A stretch of DNA of 41,798 nt, from the NCBI GenBank assembly GCA_003220935.1, contig QHTT01000062.1, forward strand, positions 1-41,798, in the 5' to 3' direction. Made by a program: the position numbers and the translations under genes. This stretch comes from Gemmatimonadota bacterium (GTDB taxonomy: Bacteria; Gemmatimonadota; Gemmatimonadetes; Gemmatimonadales; GWC2-71-9). Below are positions 1 through 8,200 of this stretch, piece after piece (the stretch's first letter is position 1; each line of letters opens with the position of its first letter). Below the pieces are notes generated by a model. The model did not search any database. It saw nothing but the letters and a program-made list of their open reading frames with translations, and was not told the origin of the DNA.

Positions 1-461
1 CACGCTGCGTCCCGCGCCCGCGTTGGGCGGCGCGGCCAGTAGCCGTTTGGCGGATTCGTTCAGATCGATGACGCGGCCGTCACGATCCAGCACCGCGATC
101 GCGTCCGGTACTGCGTCCATCACCAGCCGCAGGTGGCGCTCGGCGTCGGCCGTGGCGGCGAGCGAATCCACCAGGGAGCGCGTCTGGGTCGCGACCTCGT
201 GGCGGCGAGCGAATCCACCAGGGAGCGCGTCTGGGTCGCGACCTCGTGCTCCAGCACCTTGGCGTAGCGGCGATCGGCGCGGCTCGACGCGAGGAACCGG
301 GCGGCGCCGGCCGCCAGGCCCGCCCCGACCAGCCCGGCCGCGGCGATGGTGCGGCCGTGGGTCTCGAGGAGATACGCGCCGACGATCACCGCCAGGGAAG
401 GGGCGACGGCAGCGACCCAGAAGCGAGCTGTTCCGGCCGGGAGAGTCACTGGAAGCCTCAT
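1..461 (-). CDS. Membrane PAS-domain sensor, N-terminal part, frameshifted
   Basis: The reading begins at ATG 461 and runs off the window start, so only the N-terminus is present. Residues 10-60 hold two hydrophobic segments (around FWVAAVAPSLAVIVGAYLL and TIAAAGLVGAGLAAGAARFL), then a charged helix ending EVATQTRSLVDSLAA. After that the frame breaks: a 47-bp unit is present twice (151-244). Read past the duplication, the sequence continues in another frame as DSLAATADAERHLRLVMDAV and then a PAS-like start (PDAIAVLDRDGRVIDLNESA). The layout (two membrane helices, linker, PAS) is typical of sensor kinases or diguanylate cyclases; the output domain is outside the window. As it stands the protein would end after about 113 residues. 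A TAGGTT box five bases before the ATG could serve a leaderless transcript. The gene diverges from pgi. Confidence 0.6.
151..244. repeat. 47-bp perfect tandem duplication inside the PAS sensor gene
   Basis: Bases 151-197 and 198-244 are identical, and the identity runs a few bases further. The unit codes for the linker EVATQTRSLVDSLAA on the minus strand. Because 47 is not a multiple of three, the extra copy shifts the frame; removing one copy restores a continuous reading from the membrane segments into the PAS domain. The duplication is therefore recent, reversible by slippage, or an assembly error. Confidence 0.9.
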
Positions 462-520
462 GGGCTAACCTAAATACCCCCGTCACTGGTGGCGAGGGTT
501 GGTTATGTTTTTCCCTCCGG

Positions 521-1837
521 ATGAGCCGCCTGGGTTGGATCGACGCGCCGCGTGCGTCGTTAGCGCAATGGGAAGACCTCACCCGCTTCGCCGACGCGGC
601 GCAGCGCGACGGATTCACGCGCGTGGTCGTGTGCGGCATGGGCGGGTCGAGTCTTGCGCCCCAGGTGCTGGCGACCAGCTTTGGAGCGCCCTCCCTGACC
701 GTCCTCGACAGCACCGACCCGGCGGCGGTGCTCGCCATCGAGCGGACCGGGATCGGAACCACGTTGTTCGTCATCAGCAGCAAGTCGGGGACGACGGTGG
801 AGACGCTCGCGTTCTACCACTACTTCGTCGCCCGCGCGCGGCCGGGGCAGTTCGTCGCCATCACGGACCCGGGGAGCCCGCTCGAGACGCTGGCCCTTGA
901 GCGCGGTTTCCGGGCCGTTTTCCACCACCCGGTGGACGTGGGCGGCCGCTACGCCGCGCTGACCATCGTGGGGATGCTTCCGGCGGCACTGATCGGCGCG
1001 GATGGGCGGACCCTGCTCGAGCGGGCGCGGGCCGTGCGCGTCGACCGCGCCAAAGCCCTCGGGGCGCGCATCGCGGCGGCGGCGCAGGCAGGACGGGACA
1101 AGCTGGTGTTGCGGCCGCCCGGCCCGATCGCGCGCCTCGCCGACTGGATCGAGCAGCTCGTGGCCGAGAGCAGCGGCAAGGAGGGCCGCGGCGTCGTCCC
1201 CGTCGTCGACGATCCCGTGAGCGAGCGCCGGCCGGATTCGGAGGTCGTCGCCGAGTTCTCGAGCGACCCACTCGACCTGGGCGCAGAGTTCCTCACGTGG
1301 GAGTACGCGACGGGGGAGCTGGGCGAGCGCCTGGGCGTCGACGCCTTCGACCAGCCCGATGTCGAGGAGGCCAAGCGCCTCGCGCGGGCGGAACTCGCGG
1401 GGGGCCCCGAAGGGGCGCAGCATGCTGCGCCCTTACCCACCATGACCCCCGAGACGCTGCGACGCGCTGCCCGCCCCAGCGACTACGTCGCGATGCTCGC
1501 CTATCTGCCGCCGCGCCCCGAGGTCGCGGCCCGGCTCCACGAGGTGCGGGGCAGGTGGGCACGGGCGACGGGCTGCGCGACCACGCTCGGCTTCGGGCCA
1601 CGCTACCTGCACTCCACGGGGCAGCTCCACAAGGGTGGTCCCAACACCGGGCTGTTCCTGGTGATCACCGCCGAGGACATCGAGGACGCGGAGGTTCCCG
1701 AGATGGGGATCACCTTCGGTCGACTGAAGCGCGCCCAGGCGCGCGGCGACATCCGCGCGCTGCTGGCGCGCGGTCGCCGCGTGGCGCACGTGCACCTGGC
1801 GCGTCCGGAGGACGTGACCGCGCTCGCGTCTCTATAG
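521..1837 (+). CDS. pgi: Glucose-6-phosphate isomerase, Tal-Pgi type isomerase domain
   Basis: This 438-residue protein should interconvert glucose 6-phosphate and fructose 6-phosphate in the cytoplasm. Sugar-phosphate isomerase motifs are present: GMGGSSLAP near residue 39, ISSKSGTTVET near 84-95, the ESSGKEGRG segment with the catalytic Glu near 215, and HSTGQLHKGG near 364. The start MSRLGWID matches the point where the isomerase half of fused transaldolase/phosphoglucose isomerase proteins normally begins, but no transaldolase precedes it. The frame is open further upstream, yet that stretch lies over the divergent sensor gene and is not isomerase-like. No Shine-Dalgarno sequence is seen; TATGTT at 504-509 could be a -10 box for a nearly leaderless message. 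Residues near 298-305 (GGPEGAQHAAPLP) come from a palindromic repeat inside the gene. The stop codon overlaps that of the convergent DUF5916 gene. Confidence 0.88.
   Translation: MSRLGWIDAPRASLAQWEDLTRFADAAQRDGFTRVVVCGMGGSSLAPQVLATSFGAPSLTVLDSTDPAAVLAIERTGIGTTLFVISSKSGTTVETLAFYHYFVARARPGQFVAITDPGSPLETLALERGFRAVFHHPVDVGGRYAALTIVGMLPAALIGADGRTLLERARAVRVDRAKALGARIAAAAQAGRDKLVLRPPGPIARLADWIEQLVAESSGKEGRGVVPVVDDPVSERRPDSEVVAEFSSDPLDLGAEFLTWEYATGELGERLGVDAFDQPDVEEAKRLARAELAGGPEGAQHAAPLPTMTPETLRRAARPSDYVAMLAYLPPRPEVAARLHEVRGRWARATGCATTLGFGPRYLHSTGQLHKGGPNTGLFLVITAEDIEDAEVPEMGITFGRLKRAQARGDIRALLARGRRVAHVHLARPEDVTALASL
1413..1432. repeat. 20-bp perfect palindrome inside pgi
   Basis: GGGCGCAGCATGCTGCGCCC is its own reverse complement and extends by weaker pairs on both sides. 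It is read in frame in pgi as part of GAQHAAPLP, a stretch that does not look like the conserved isomerase fold and falls between helices (after ARAELAGG, before TPETLRRAA). It resembles a REP-like element inserted without breaking the frame. Confidence 0.8.
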
Positions 1838-4451
1838 GCTCAGCCAGTAGTTGAATTTCACGAGCAGGACGTTGGTGGGCCGGTCGTGGAGCAGCTCGCG
1901 CCCGAGGTCGCGCACCACGTCGAAGCTCGCGTCGTAGGGAAAGTAACCCGAGCGACTGTGCGTCCACGCGAAGAAGATCGTGGACCCTGGGCGGTATTCC
2001 CAGCGCCACACGGCCTTCACGCTGAGCGAGCGCGTGCGGAAGTCGGGGTTGTAGAGCGCGAACTCGGGGGCGGGTCCCGCCCCGTCTGGATCGACACCCG
2101 AGCACTGCGCCGGGCCAGCGCCCCCGCAGACCGCGGGGTCACCGGGGGTCACCGTGGAGCCGTTATCCCGGCCGTACGTGTTGAAGGTGAACGTCTGGCG
2201 CGCCTGCAGCTCCTTGAAGCCGCGATAGGCGCCCGTGAACGTGAACGGCTGCGCGTACAGCTGAAAACTCAGGGTGGGCGAAAACGTGGCGTTCACATGC
2301 AGGGTCGCGCTGATCTCGTGCTCGATCAGCTCGGCGAACACGTAGCGCGCGCCGTCCGTCGCCGTCGCGAAGGCGTCGCTGACGCGCCTCACGTACTGGG
2401 CCGCTGAGCGACCGGTGAAGTACTCGGGCGCGAGGCTCAGCGAGACGGCTGAGCTCGGCCGCAACGTGAGCTTCGGGAGTATTTCCAGCGACCAGCCGCC
2501 GGCCGTATCGTGCGTGACGGCTGCAAATGCGTAGGCACTCATCTTCTTTCGGTCGTCGGTGTAGGCGTCGGCAGTCGCGGACCAGGAGGGCGGCTTGCGC
2601 GCGAGCGGGCCGCCTCGCGTGAGCCGGTCATCGATGGCGCCCCCCGAATAGGTCGTGGCCAGCTCGGCGATCCAGAAGTTGCGGAATTGGCCGAACGCGT
2701 ACATGCGGACTTTGCCCTGAATCGGGTCGCCGTCGTAGTTCCAGCCACGCCCGTGCGACACTTCGACGACAGCGTGCTGGAACGTCTTCCCCGGCCGGCT
2801 CCAGCGGCGCCGTCCTGCCACGGCCGCGGAGATGCGGTCGACGCGCTCCTGGAACCCGAGATCGTTCACTTCGAAGCCGGGCGAGGCGAACTCGCCGCCG
2901 ACGCTCCAGTTCCACGGGCCGGCGACCTTGTTGAGAAACAGGTCCCCAGTGGTCCCAGCGAGTGAGGTGCGGTGCGGATCGTAGCTGAAGCGCCCGGCGT
3001 CCGGCCGCTGGTAATAGCGGCTGGAGGACAACTGAGCCTCCTGCAAGGCGAGGGTGTCGCCCTGGATGTAGGAGCCGCCGAGGCTCGCGGCCAGCGTGTA
3101 GGTGTGGTGGCCCCAGCGGTGGAAGAAGTCCACACCGCCCGTATAGGCGGCGCTGCCGAGCATGTTTAGCGCCGGCGTGTCGAGATCACGATTCACCGCC
3201 GTGGCGACGAGGCCGAGGGTGGTGTTGCCGTGACGCAGGTCGCGCTTCAGGCGGCCGACGAAGTAGTTCGTGAGAGGCTCGACCTCATCGCGATGGCGCA
3301 GGTTGGTCGTCGTGTCCGCCACTGTGGCCCACTCGCGTGCCGTGAGCGCGTCCAGGATACCGATTGACCAGCCACTCGCTCGCTTGCCGCTCAGCTTCGC
3401 CGCGCCGAGGATGGTGCTGTTCGTCGGGATGTCGGAGAACTGTCCGTCGGAGGTGACCTCCCCCTGCGGGGGCTGACCGATGCGTCGCGAATAGAAGAAC
3501 TGCGGCCGATCACTCAGCCTGGCGAGCCCGCCGCCGTTCCCCGCGAACCCGAAGATGTTTCCGCCTTCGACGAAGAACGGACGCTTCTCCTCGAGCTGCA
3601 CCTCGAAGGCGGTCAGGTTGTCGAACGCGGGGTCCAAGTCCACCTGGCCGAAATCGGGGTTGACGGTGGCGTCGAGGGTGAGGTTCGAGGTTACCCCGTA
3701 CTTGAGATCGGCGCCCACACCTCCCAGGTACGCGCTGCCGTGGTCGAAGGGATCCCTCGGGGAGTTCGGCGTGTCGTAGTGGCCGCGCCCGACCACGTAG
3801 GGTAAGAGCTCCACGCGCTTGGGCGCCGGCAGGTCTTCGAGCCCCAGGAGATCGGCGAAGCGCGACGCGACACCGCTCTCGGTCTTGCGGACGAGCGGCA
3901 GCATGTCGAACTCGTTCTTGCGCTGGATCCAGCGCTCGAAGCGCACCCCCCACACCTGGGCCCGCACCCCGGAGAACCGGAGCTGCGAGAGCGGGATTCG
4001 CATCTCGACGGTCCAGCCGAGCGAATCGACCGCAGTCGCGGCCTCCCACACGGCGTCCCACGAGTCGTCCGAATAGCCCCCATCGTCTCCCAGCAGGATG
4101 TCCCGCTTCGCGCCGGCCGCGTTGACGATGAACTCGAAGGCGGTGCGGCGGTCGTGGTAGCTGTCCAGGAGCACTCGAAACTCGTCGCTGTGCGTCGTGG
4201 CGTCACGGCGTCCCAGCCGGCGGATGATGCTCTGGGGCGAAGCGTCGAACAGGCGGGCGCCGATGAACAGTGCTTCGGCGTCGTACAGGATCCGCACGTC
4301 CACTCGCTCGGTGGCGGGCGCGCCGTCCGTCGAGCACGGGTCTCGAGGCGGGTGCGACCCGCGTGGCGGTGACGGTCGCCGGGGCGTCCGGGACGCGGGC
4401 CCGGTCGACGGACGCTGACTGCAGGAGCAAGAGCGGCAGGATGGGGATCAC
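1832..4451 (-). CDS. DUF5916 outer-membrane protein, frameshifted near its 5' end
   Basis: The protein has a CBM9-like N-terminal domain (VRILYDAEALFIGARLFD, then DEFRVLLDSYHDRRTAFEFIVN) and a long beta-barrel-type C-terminus ending KFNYWLSL, as in the DUF5916 family; NPDFGQVDLDPAFDNLTAFEVQ and EKRPFFVEGGNIF are family hallmarks. The main reading covers 1832-4303. A signal peptide (IPILPLLLLQSASVDRA) lies in another frame from GTG 4451, eight bases after a good GAGGGAG ribosome site. It reads on to ASRPVLDG near 4335; the downstream frame begins GAPATERVDVRIL near 4325. Homologues normally carry about 20 more residues between these blocks, so an out-of-frame deletion of some tens of bases is likely. 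GTG 4451 overlaps the stop of the glycosyltransferase remnant. Substrate is unknown; an outer-membrane location is inferred from the family. Confidence 0.75.
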
Positions 4452-4648
4452 GGTATGGTCTCCCTCGCCATCAGCGCGGTGTTCAGCACGCCCTCCAGGA
4501 TGCGCGCCGAATCGAAATGCGTCTCCGCGAAGCACACGGTGCGGTCGCTCACCCAGGCGTTCTGGAAGTCCATGCACGAAGCCTTGGCGCAGCTGAACTC
4601 GCCGCGCGATTGCTGGATGTACGAGCGGTACGCCTTGGGGCTGCCCGG
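4448..4648 (-). pseudogene. Remnant of a third CgeB-like glycosyltransferase gene
   Basis: The minus strand reads GSPKAYRSYIQQSRGEFSCAK, then ASCMDFQNAWVSDRTVC joined directly to FAETHFDSARILEGVLNTALMARETIP and stop. This closely follows the C-terminus of the glycosyltransferase at 6986-8200 (AYRAYVQQSRGEFSCAKP, FQNAWVSDRTLC, AETHFDARRVLETALNAAL), but the segment between VSDRTLC and AETHFD, about 53 residues including the LASGKPVVVQHTG loop, is missing. The N-terminal two thirds are gone too; at 4648 the sequence joins a signal-peptide reading in another frame. The stop codon still overlaps the GTG start of the DUF5916 gene, so the intact ancestor was probably a coupled member of the operon. 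Confidence 0.8.
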
Positions 4649-4782
4649 TCGGTGTTGGCGCCCACCTGGGCGGCAGCGGGGCCGGGAATCAACGCCGCGA
4701 GGAGGAAGACGAGCGGCCAGACCCGACGGGATCTCAGGCTGGCGGCGGGCAGGCGCACGCAGAACGTCCGGGGCGGCGGCAT
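4549..4782 (-). pseudogene. Start of a secreted-protein gene, truncated by a deletion
   Basis: ATG 4782 overlaps the stop of the preceding glycosyltransferase/kinase gene as TGATG, an arrangement used throughout this operon. The first about 45 residues form a signal peptide (RSRRVWPLVFLLAALIPGPAAAQ, cleavage probably after AAA) followed by VGANTDR. Just after this the reading enters the glycosyltransferase remnant in a wrong frame and continues as low-complexity Arg/Ala sequence to a stop at 4549. What the mature protein was cannot be said. It probably marks the left edge of the deletion that also removed most of the third glycosyltransferase. Confidence 0.5.
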
Positions 4783-6989
4783 CAGCATGGGGTCAAGGCT
4801 CCAACATCGAGTACCGGGGACTGGTCGAGCGCGCGGAACCAGCGTTCGACCTCGGCGAGCTCTGGAAACCCCCAAGCGGCGCGCTCGCTGAGCAGCGCCA
4901 GGGCTGGCCAGATGATGCGGTTGGCATAGCGCCCACGCTCGGCAGTGTCGAAGAGATCCGTGAGCTCCGGGACCGCGGCGAGGCGCCAGCCCGCGGGAGC
5001 GACCGCCTCCCGGTAGCGCTCGAGGATCCACGCCCGCTCCTCGGGCGGGAACCGGAGGAGAAAGGCGGACAGGTCATAGCTGAACGGTCCGACGCCCACC
5101 CGATCCCAATCGACGAGCTGTGCCCGCAATCCTCCGGCGGTCGGGGCCACGAAGGCGTTGATCGTCCACAGATCGCCGTGGAGCAGGGTATCGGGCCCCC
5201 CCGCTTGCTCGAACACCTGCGCCCGCCGCGCGGCGTCGGCGCGCAGGCCCACCAAGCGCTCCAGCAACCGCTCCGTCACCCCGGCCTGCTCGGGCGGCGG
5301 CTCGATCGCGGCGGCGACCAGCGCCTCCAACGCGGCGATCGCGTCATGCACATTCGCCGTGAAATAGGAGAACCCGAGGGCGCCGCCGTAGCGCCGCACG
5401 TCGGGGAGCACCGCGTGGCGGGCGCCGCGCGTGTGCAGCTGAGCAATGAGATCGACCGTCGCCGTGACGCGCTCGCGAGTCGGGTCGCTCGCCAAGGTCT
5501 CATCGCCCAGATCCTCGTAGGCGTGCCAGCTGGTCGCGCCGGCTGCGTCGGCCGCTACGGCAAGCAGGCGTGGACAGCGATCGCCCAGGCCGAGGGCGGG
5601 CAGCCAGCGCTCGGCGACGAGGCGGACGCGCTCCGCCACCCCCGGCTCCAACCGCTTGAGCACGACCGAGCGATGTCCAGCCGGTCCGCTCGTTAGCTCG
5701 AGCCGGTATACACGCTGCTTGAGCCGCTGGACACGGCCTACGCCACCGGGGCCGTCCAGCAACTGCGCGAGCAGCCCGCGCGGCAGATCGACCTCTTTGG
5801 TCTCCCGGACTGCGGAGACGCGGGGCTCGAGGGCGCGCTCCAGCACATTCCCCACGACGCGTCGCGCGTCGAAATGCTCCTGGACCAGCGCCCGGGCGAG
5901 GGCCGCGTGCCGCTCGTAGTCCGCCTCGGCGCTCGTGAGCGCGGCGGTGGCTTCTTCGAGGGTGCGGAACCGGAACAGGCCCTCCGCCTCGGGCAGGAGA
6001 CGGCTCGGGCCAGTGTGCTGTACCACGGCGGGCTTCCCGCTCGCCAAGTAGCACAGCGTGCGGTCGCTCACCCACGCCGTTTGCAGCGTCACGTAAGCGG
6101 GCTTCGCGCAGCTGAATTCACCGCGCGACTGCTGCACGTAGGTGCGATACGCCTCGGGGGTGGCACTCACGTCCCACGCCTCCCGCAGCGTCCAGCCCTT
6201 GGGCTCCATCAGCTGGCGGTACTCGTCGTAGTGCTCAGCGAGGCAGACCGCCAGCTCGAGCGGGACGGGCGTGCGGGTCGGCAAGTCGAGATACTCGAGA
6301 AAGGAGACCCGCTTTTCGTTGCAGAAGGTGGTTCCGTTGTACTCGAACGTCCCGCCCCACCAATGAGCCACCGTGGTGTACCGGCCGGGCCCGCTGGGCG
6401 GCAGCGCGGGCCACTCCGGCAGGAAGATGGGAGGGGGCGTGTACAGCCAAGCACGGCCGCCGTCGGGGAACGGCGCGCCCGGCTGACCCACCGTCTCGCC
6501 GATCGTGAAGTAGATGTCGTGCGGCGCGAGATCGACGGCGCCCGTCGTCATCCAGATCTGGAGCAACCCTGGATCGGTGTCGACGAACGCGGAGCGGCGG
6601 AACCGCTGCACGACCGGGGCGGGCGCCGAGTGCCACAGATTGAGGAGCAGATCGGCGCCAGCGGCAGCGTCGACGTCCAGCGAGCCTTGGGCGACGTCCT
6701 CCGGGACCGCGGCTCCGTTCAGCGCGTAGAGCGCCAGCGTGTCGGCCAGGCCGTAGGGCTCCAGGCGCGTCTTGAGGGTCGCGACGCAGTCGACAGCACG
6801 GCCACCGCGCCTGCGCCGGCGGCCCGCAGGGGACGTGTCGCTGTCGTCGACATCGATGCCCTCGAGCCAGATCACTCGGCAGCCGAGCGCCTTGAGCGCC
6901 AGAGCCCAGTGGAGGTAGACCCAGAGGTGACCCCCGCCGTTGGGGTACGCCACGGTATTGGCCGGCGCGAGGCAGACGGTGAGGCTCAT
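4782..6989 (-). CDS. CgeB-like glycosyltransferase fused to an APH-like kinase
   Basis: A 735-residue two-domain enzyme. Residues 1-405 form a GT-B-type glycosyltransferase related to the neighbour at 6986-8200: YPNGGGHLWVYLHWALALKALGC at the start, FVDTDPGLLQIW and GETVG in the middle, and YVQQSRGEFSCAKPAYVTLQ, SDRTLCYLASGKPAVVQHTG and the EGLFRFRTLEEA loop in the C-terminal half, as in CgeB/glycosyl_trans_1_2-type enzymes. Residues about 430-735 form an aminoglycoside-phosphotransferase-like kinase: HGDLWTINAF near 605 (catalytic loop) and VDWDRVG near 628 (metal-binding Asp). Such kinases phosphorylate small hydroxylated molecules or sugars, so a sugar-nucleotide transfer plus a phosphorylation on one chain is the likely role; donor and acceptor are unknown. 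The gene overlaps its upstream neighbour by ATGA and the next start by TGATG. Confidence 0.8.
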   Translation of the reverse strand: MSLTVCLAPANTVAYPNGGGHLWVYLHWALALKALGCRVIWLEGIDVDDSDTSPAGRRRRRGGRAVDCVATLKTRLEPYGLADTLALYALNGAAVPEDVAQGSLDVDAAAGADLLLNLWHSAPAPVVQRFRRSAFVDTDPGLLQIWMTTGAVDLAPHDIYFTIGETVGQPGAPFPDGGRAWLYTPPPIFLPEWPALPPSGPGRYTTVAHWWGGTFEYNGTTFCNEKRVSFLEYLDLPTRTPVPLELAVCLAEHYDEYRQLMEPKGWTLREAWDVSATPEAYRTYVQQSRGEFSCAKPAYVTLQTAWVSDRTLCYLASGKPAVVQHTGPSRLLPEAEGLFRFRTLEEATAALTSAEADYERHAALARALVQEHFDARRVVGNVLERALEPRVSAVRETKEVDLPRGLLAQLLDGPGGVGRVQRLKQRVYRLELTSGPAGHRSVVLKRLEPGVAERVRLVAERWLPALGLGDRCPRLLAVAADAAGATSWHAYEDLGDETLASDPTRERVTATVDLIAQLHTRGARHAVLPDVRRYGGALGFSYFTANVHDAIAALEALVAAAIEPPPEQAGVTERLLERLVGLRADAARRAQVFEQAGGPDTLLHGDLWTINAFVAPTAGGLRAQLVDWDRVGVGPFSYDLSAFLLRFPPEERAWILERYREAVAPAGWRLAAVPELTDLFDTAERGRYANRIIWPALALLSERAAWGFPELAEVERWFRALDQSPVLDVGALTPC

Positions 6990-8200
6990 GCGCCCGCCCG
7001 CTGCAGTGCCGCCGGCTGTGTGCTCAGCGCGGCGTTCAGCGCCGTCTCCAACACGCGCCGCGCGTCGAAATGCGTTTCGGCAATGTCACGGGCCGCGCGG
7101 CAATGGCGTGCGTAGTCGCTGGCGATGCTCTCCAGCGCCTCGACCGCCTCGGGGAGAGAGGTGAAGCGGAACATTCCCTCGCCGTGGGGCAGGTACGAGC
7201 TTGGGCCGGTGTGCTGCACCACGACCGGCTTCCCGCTCGCCAGGTAGCACAGCGTGCGATCGCTGACCCACGCGTTCTGGAATTCCATGCACGACGGCTT
7301 GGCACAGCTGAACTCGCCGCGCGACTGCTGAACGTAAGCGCGGTACGCCTCGGGGCTGCCGGCAACCTCGCGCGAGTCTCGCACCCGCCACCCGTGGCTC
7401 TCGAGGTGGGCCCGGTCCGCTGCGTCCTTCTCGGCCTGCTTGAGGCGCCTCTCGCCCTCCGGATCGCGGTCGAGGAGGTACAACGCGAGCTCGAGCGGCT
7501 GGCTCGTGTGGCGTGGCAGATCGACGAAGTCGAGGAAGGACACGCGCTTTGTGTTATCGAGGAGCACGGTCTCCCCGTTTCGGTCCACCTTCAACCAGCT
7601 GGCCGAGGACCAGCTGGAGACAGTTGTGAAGGCTACGGATCGGGCATCAGAGGTTACCGGCCAGAGGTCGAGGCAGACCGGGGGACGGATGTGTGTCCAC
7701 CGCAAGCCGCAGTCGGAGAAGCGAGCAGCGGGCGTGCCCACAGTCTCGCCCGTCGTCAGATAGCTGTCATGCGGGGGCACTTTGAGCTGCCCCGAGCTCA
7801 TCCAGAATTGCAGCAGCCCCGGGTCGATGTCCACGAGCGCCGTGCGCCGGGCGCAGGCGAGTAGCCGCGGATCGATGGCGTAGTGGAAGTTCAGCAGCAC
7901 GTCCGCCCGCCGCAGCACGGCCTCGGCCTCACCCCACGTGCAGCCGATGAAGCGTGGATCGCCGTCCAGGGTGTAGAGCAGCGTCCGGCCCTCGAATCCG
8001 AGCTGCTGCATCAGCTCCAGGAAGGTCGAGATCACGTAGCTCTGCCGCTCGGGATCGCGGGCGGGGCGCAGCTGCTCCAGCCAGTAGACGTCGCACCCCA
8101 GGCGGCGCAGCCCCAACGCGTATTGCAGGTACACCCAGAAATGGCCGCCGCCGTCCGGGAAACTGGCGACTTTGTAGACCGACATGACGGCCGTGGTCAT
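6986..8200 (-). CDS. CgeB-like glycosyltransferase
   Basis: A 404-residue cytoplasmic glycosyltransferase with a GT-B layout, without the kinase extension of its paralogue at 4782-6989. Shared blocks are FPDGGGHFWVYLQYALGLRRLGC at the N-terminus (Gly-rich loop), VDIDPGLLQFWM and TGETVGTP in the middle, and AYRAYVQQSRGEFSCAKPS, FQNAWVSDRTLCYLASGKP, VVQHTGPSSYLP and HFDARRVLETAL in the C-terminal nucleotide-sugar-binding half. There is no signal peptide or membrane segment. Overlaps of four bases with both neighbours indicate translational coupling. The tandem paralogues probably add successive sugars to one product. Donor and linkage cannot be read from sequence; the assignment to a glycosyltransferase fold is firm, the product is not. 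Confidence 0.82.
   Translation of the reverse strand: MTTAVMSVYKVASFPDGGGHFWVYLQYALGLRRLGCDVYWLEQLRPARDPERQSYVISTFLELMQQLGFEGRTLLYTLDGDPRFIGCTWGEAEAVLRRADVLLNFHYAIDPRLLACARRTALVDIDPGLLQFWMSSGQLKVPPHDSYLTTGETVGTPAARFSDCGLRWTHIRPPVCLDLWPVTSDARSVAFTTVSSWSSASWLKVDRNGETVLLDNTKRVSFLDFVDLPRHTSQPLELALYLLDRDPEGERRLKQAEKDAADRAHLESHGWRVRDSREVAGSPEAYRAYVQQSRGEFSCAKPSCMEFQNAWVSDRTLCYLASGKPVVVQHTGPSSYLPHGEGMFRFTSLPEAVEALESIASDYARHCRAARDIAETHFDARRVLETALNAALSTQPAALQRAGA

Noticed and set aside
4455-5696. Plus-strand open frame of about 400 codons across the kinase domain and scar
   Set aside because: Composition typical of an antisense frame; both flanking minus-strand readings are family-like.
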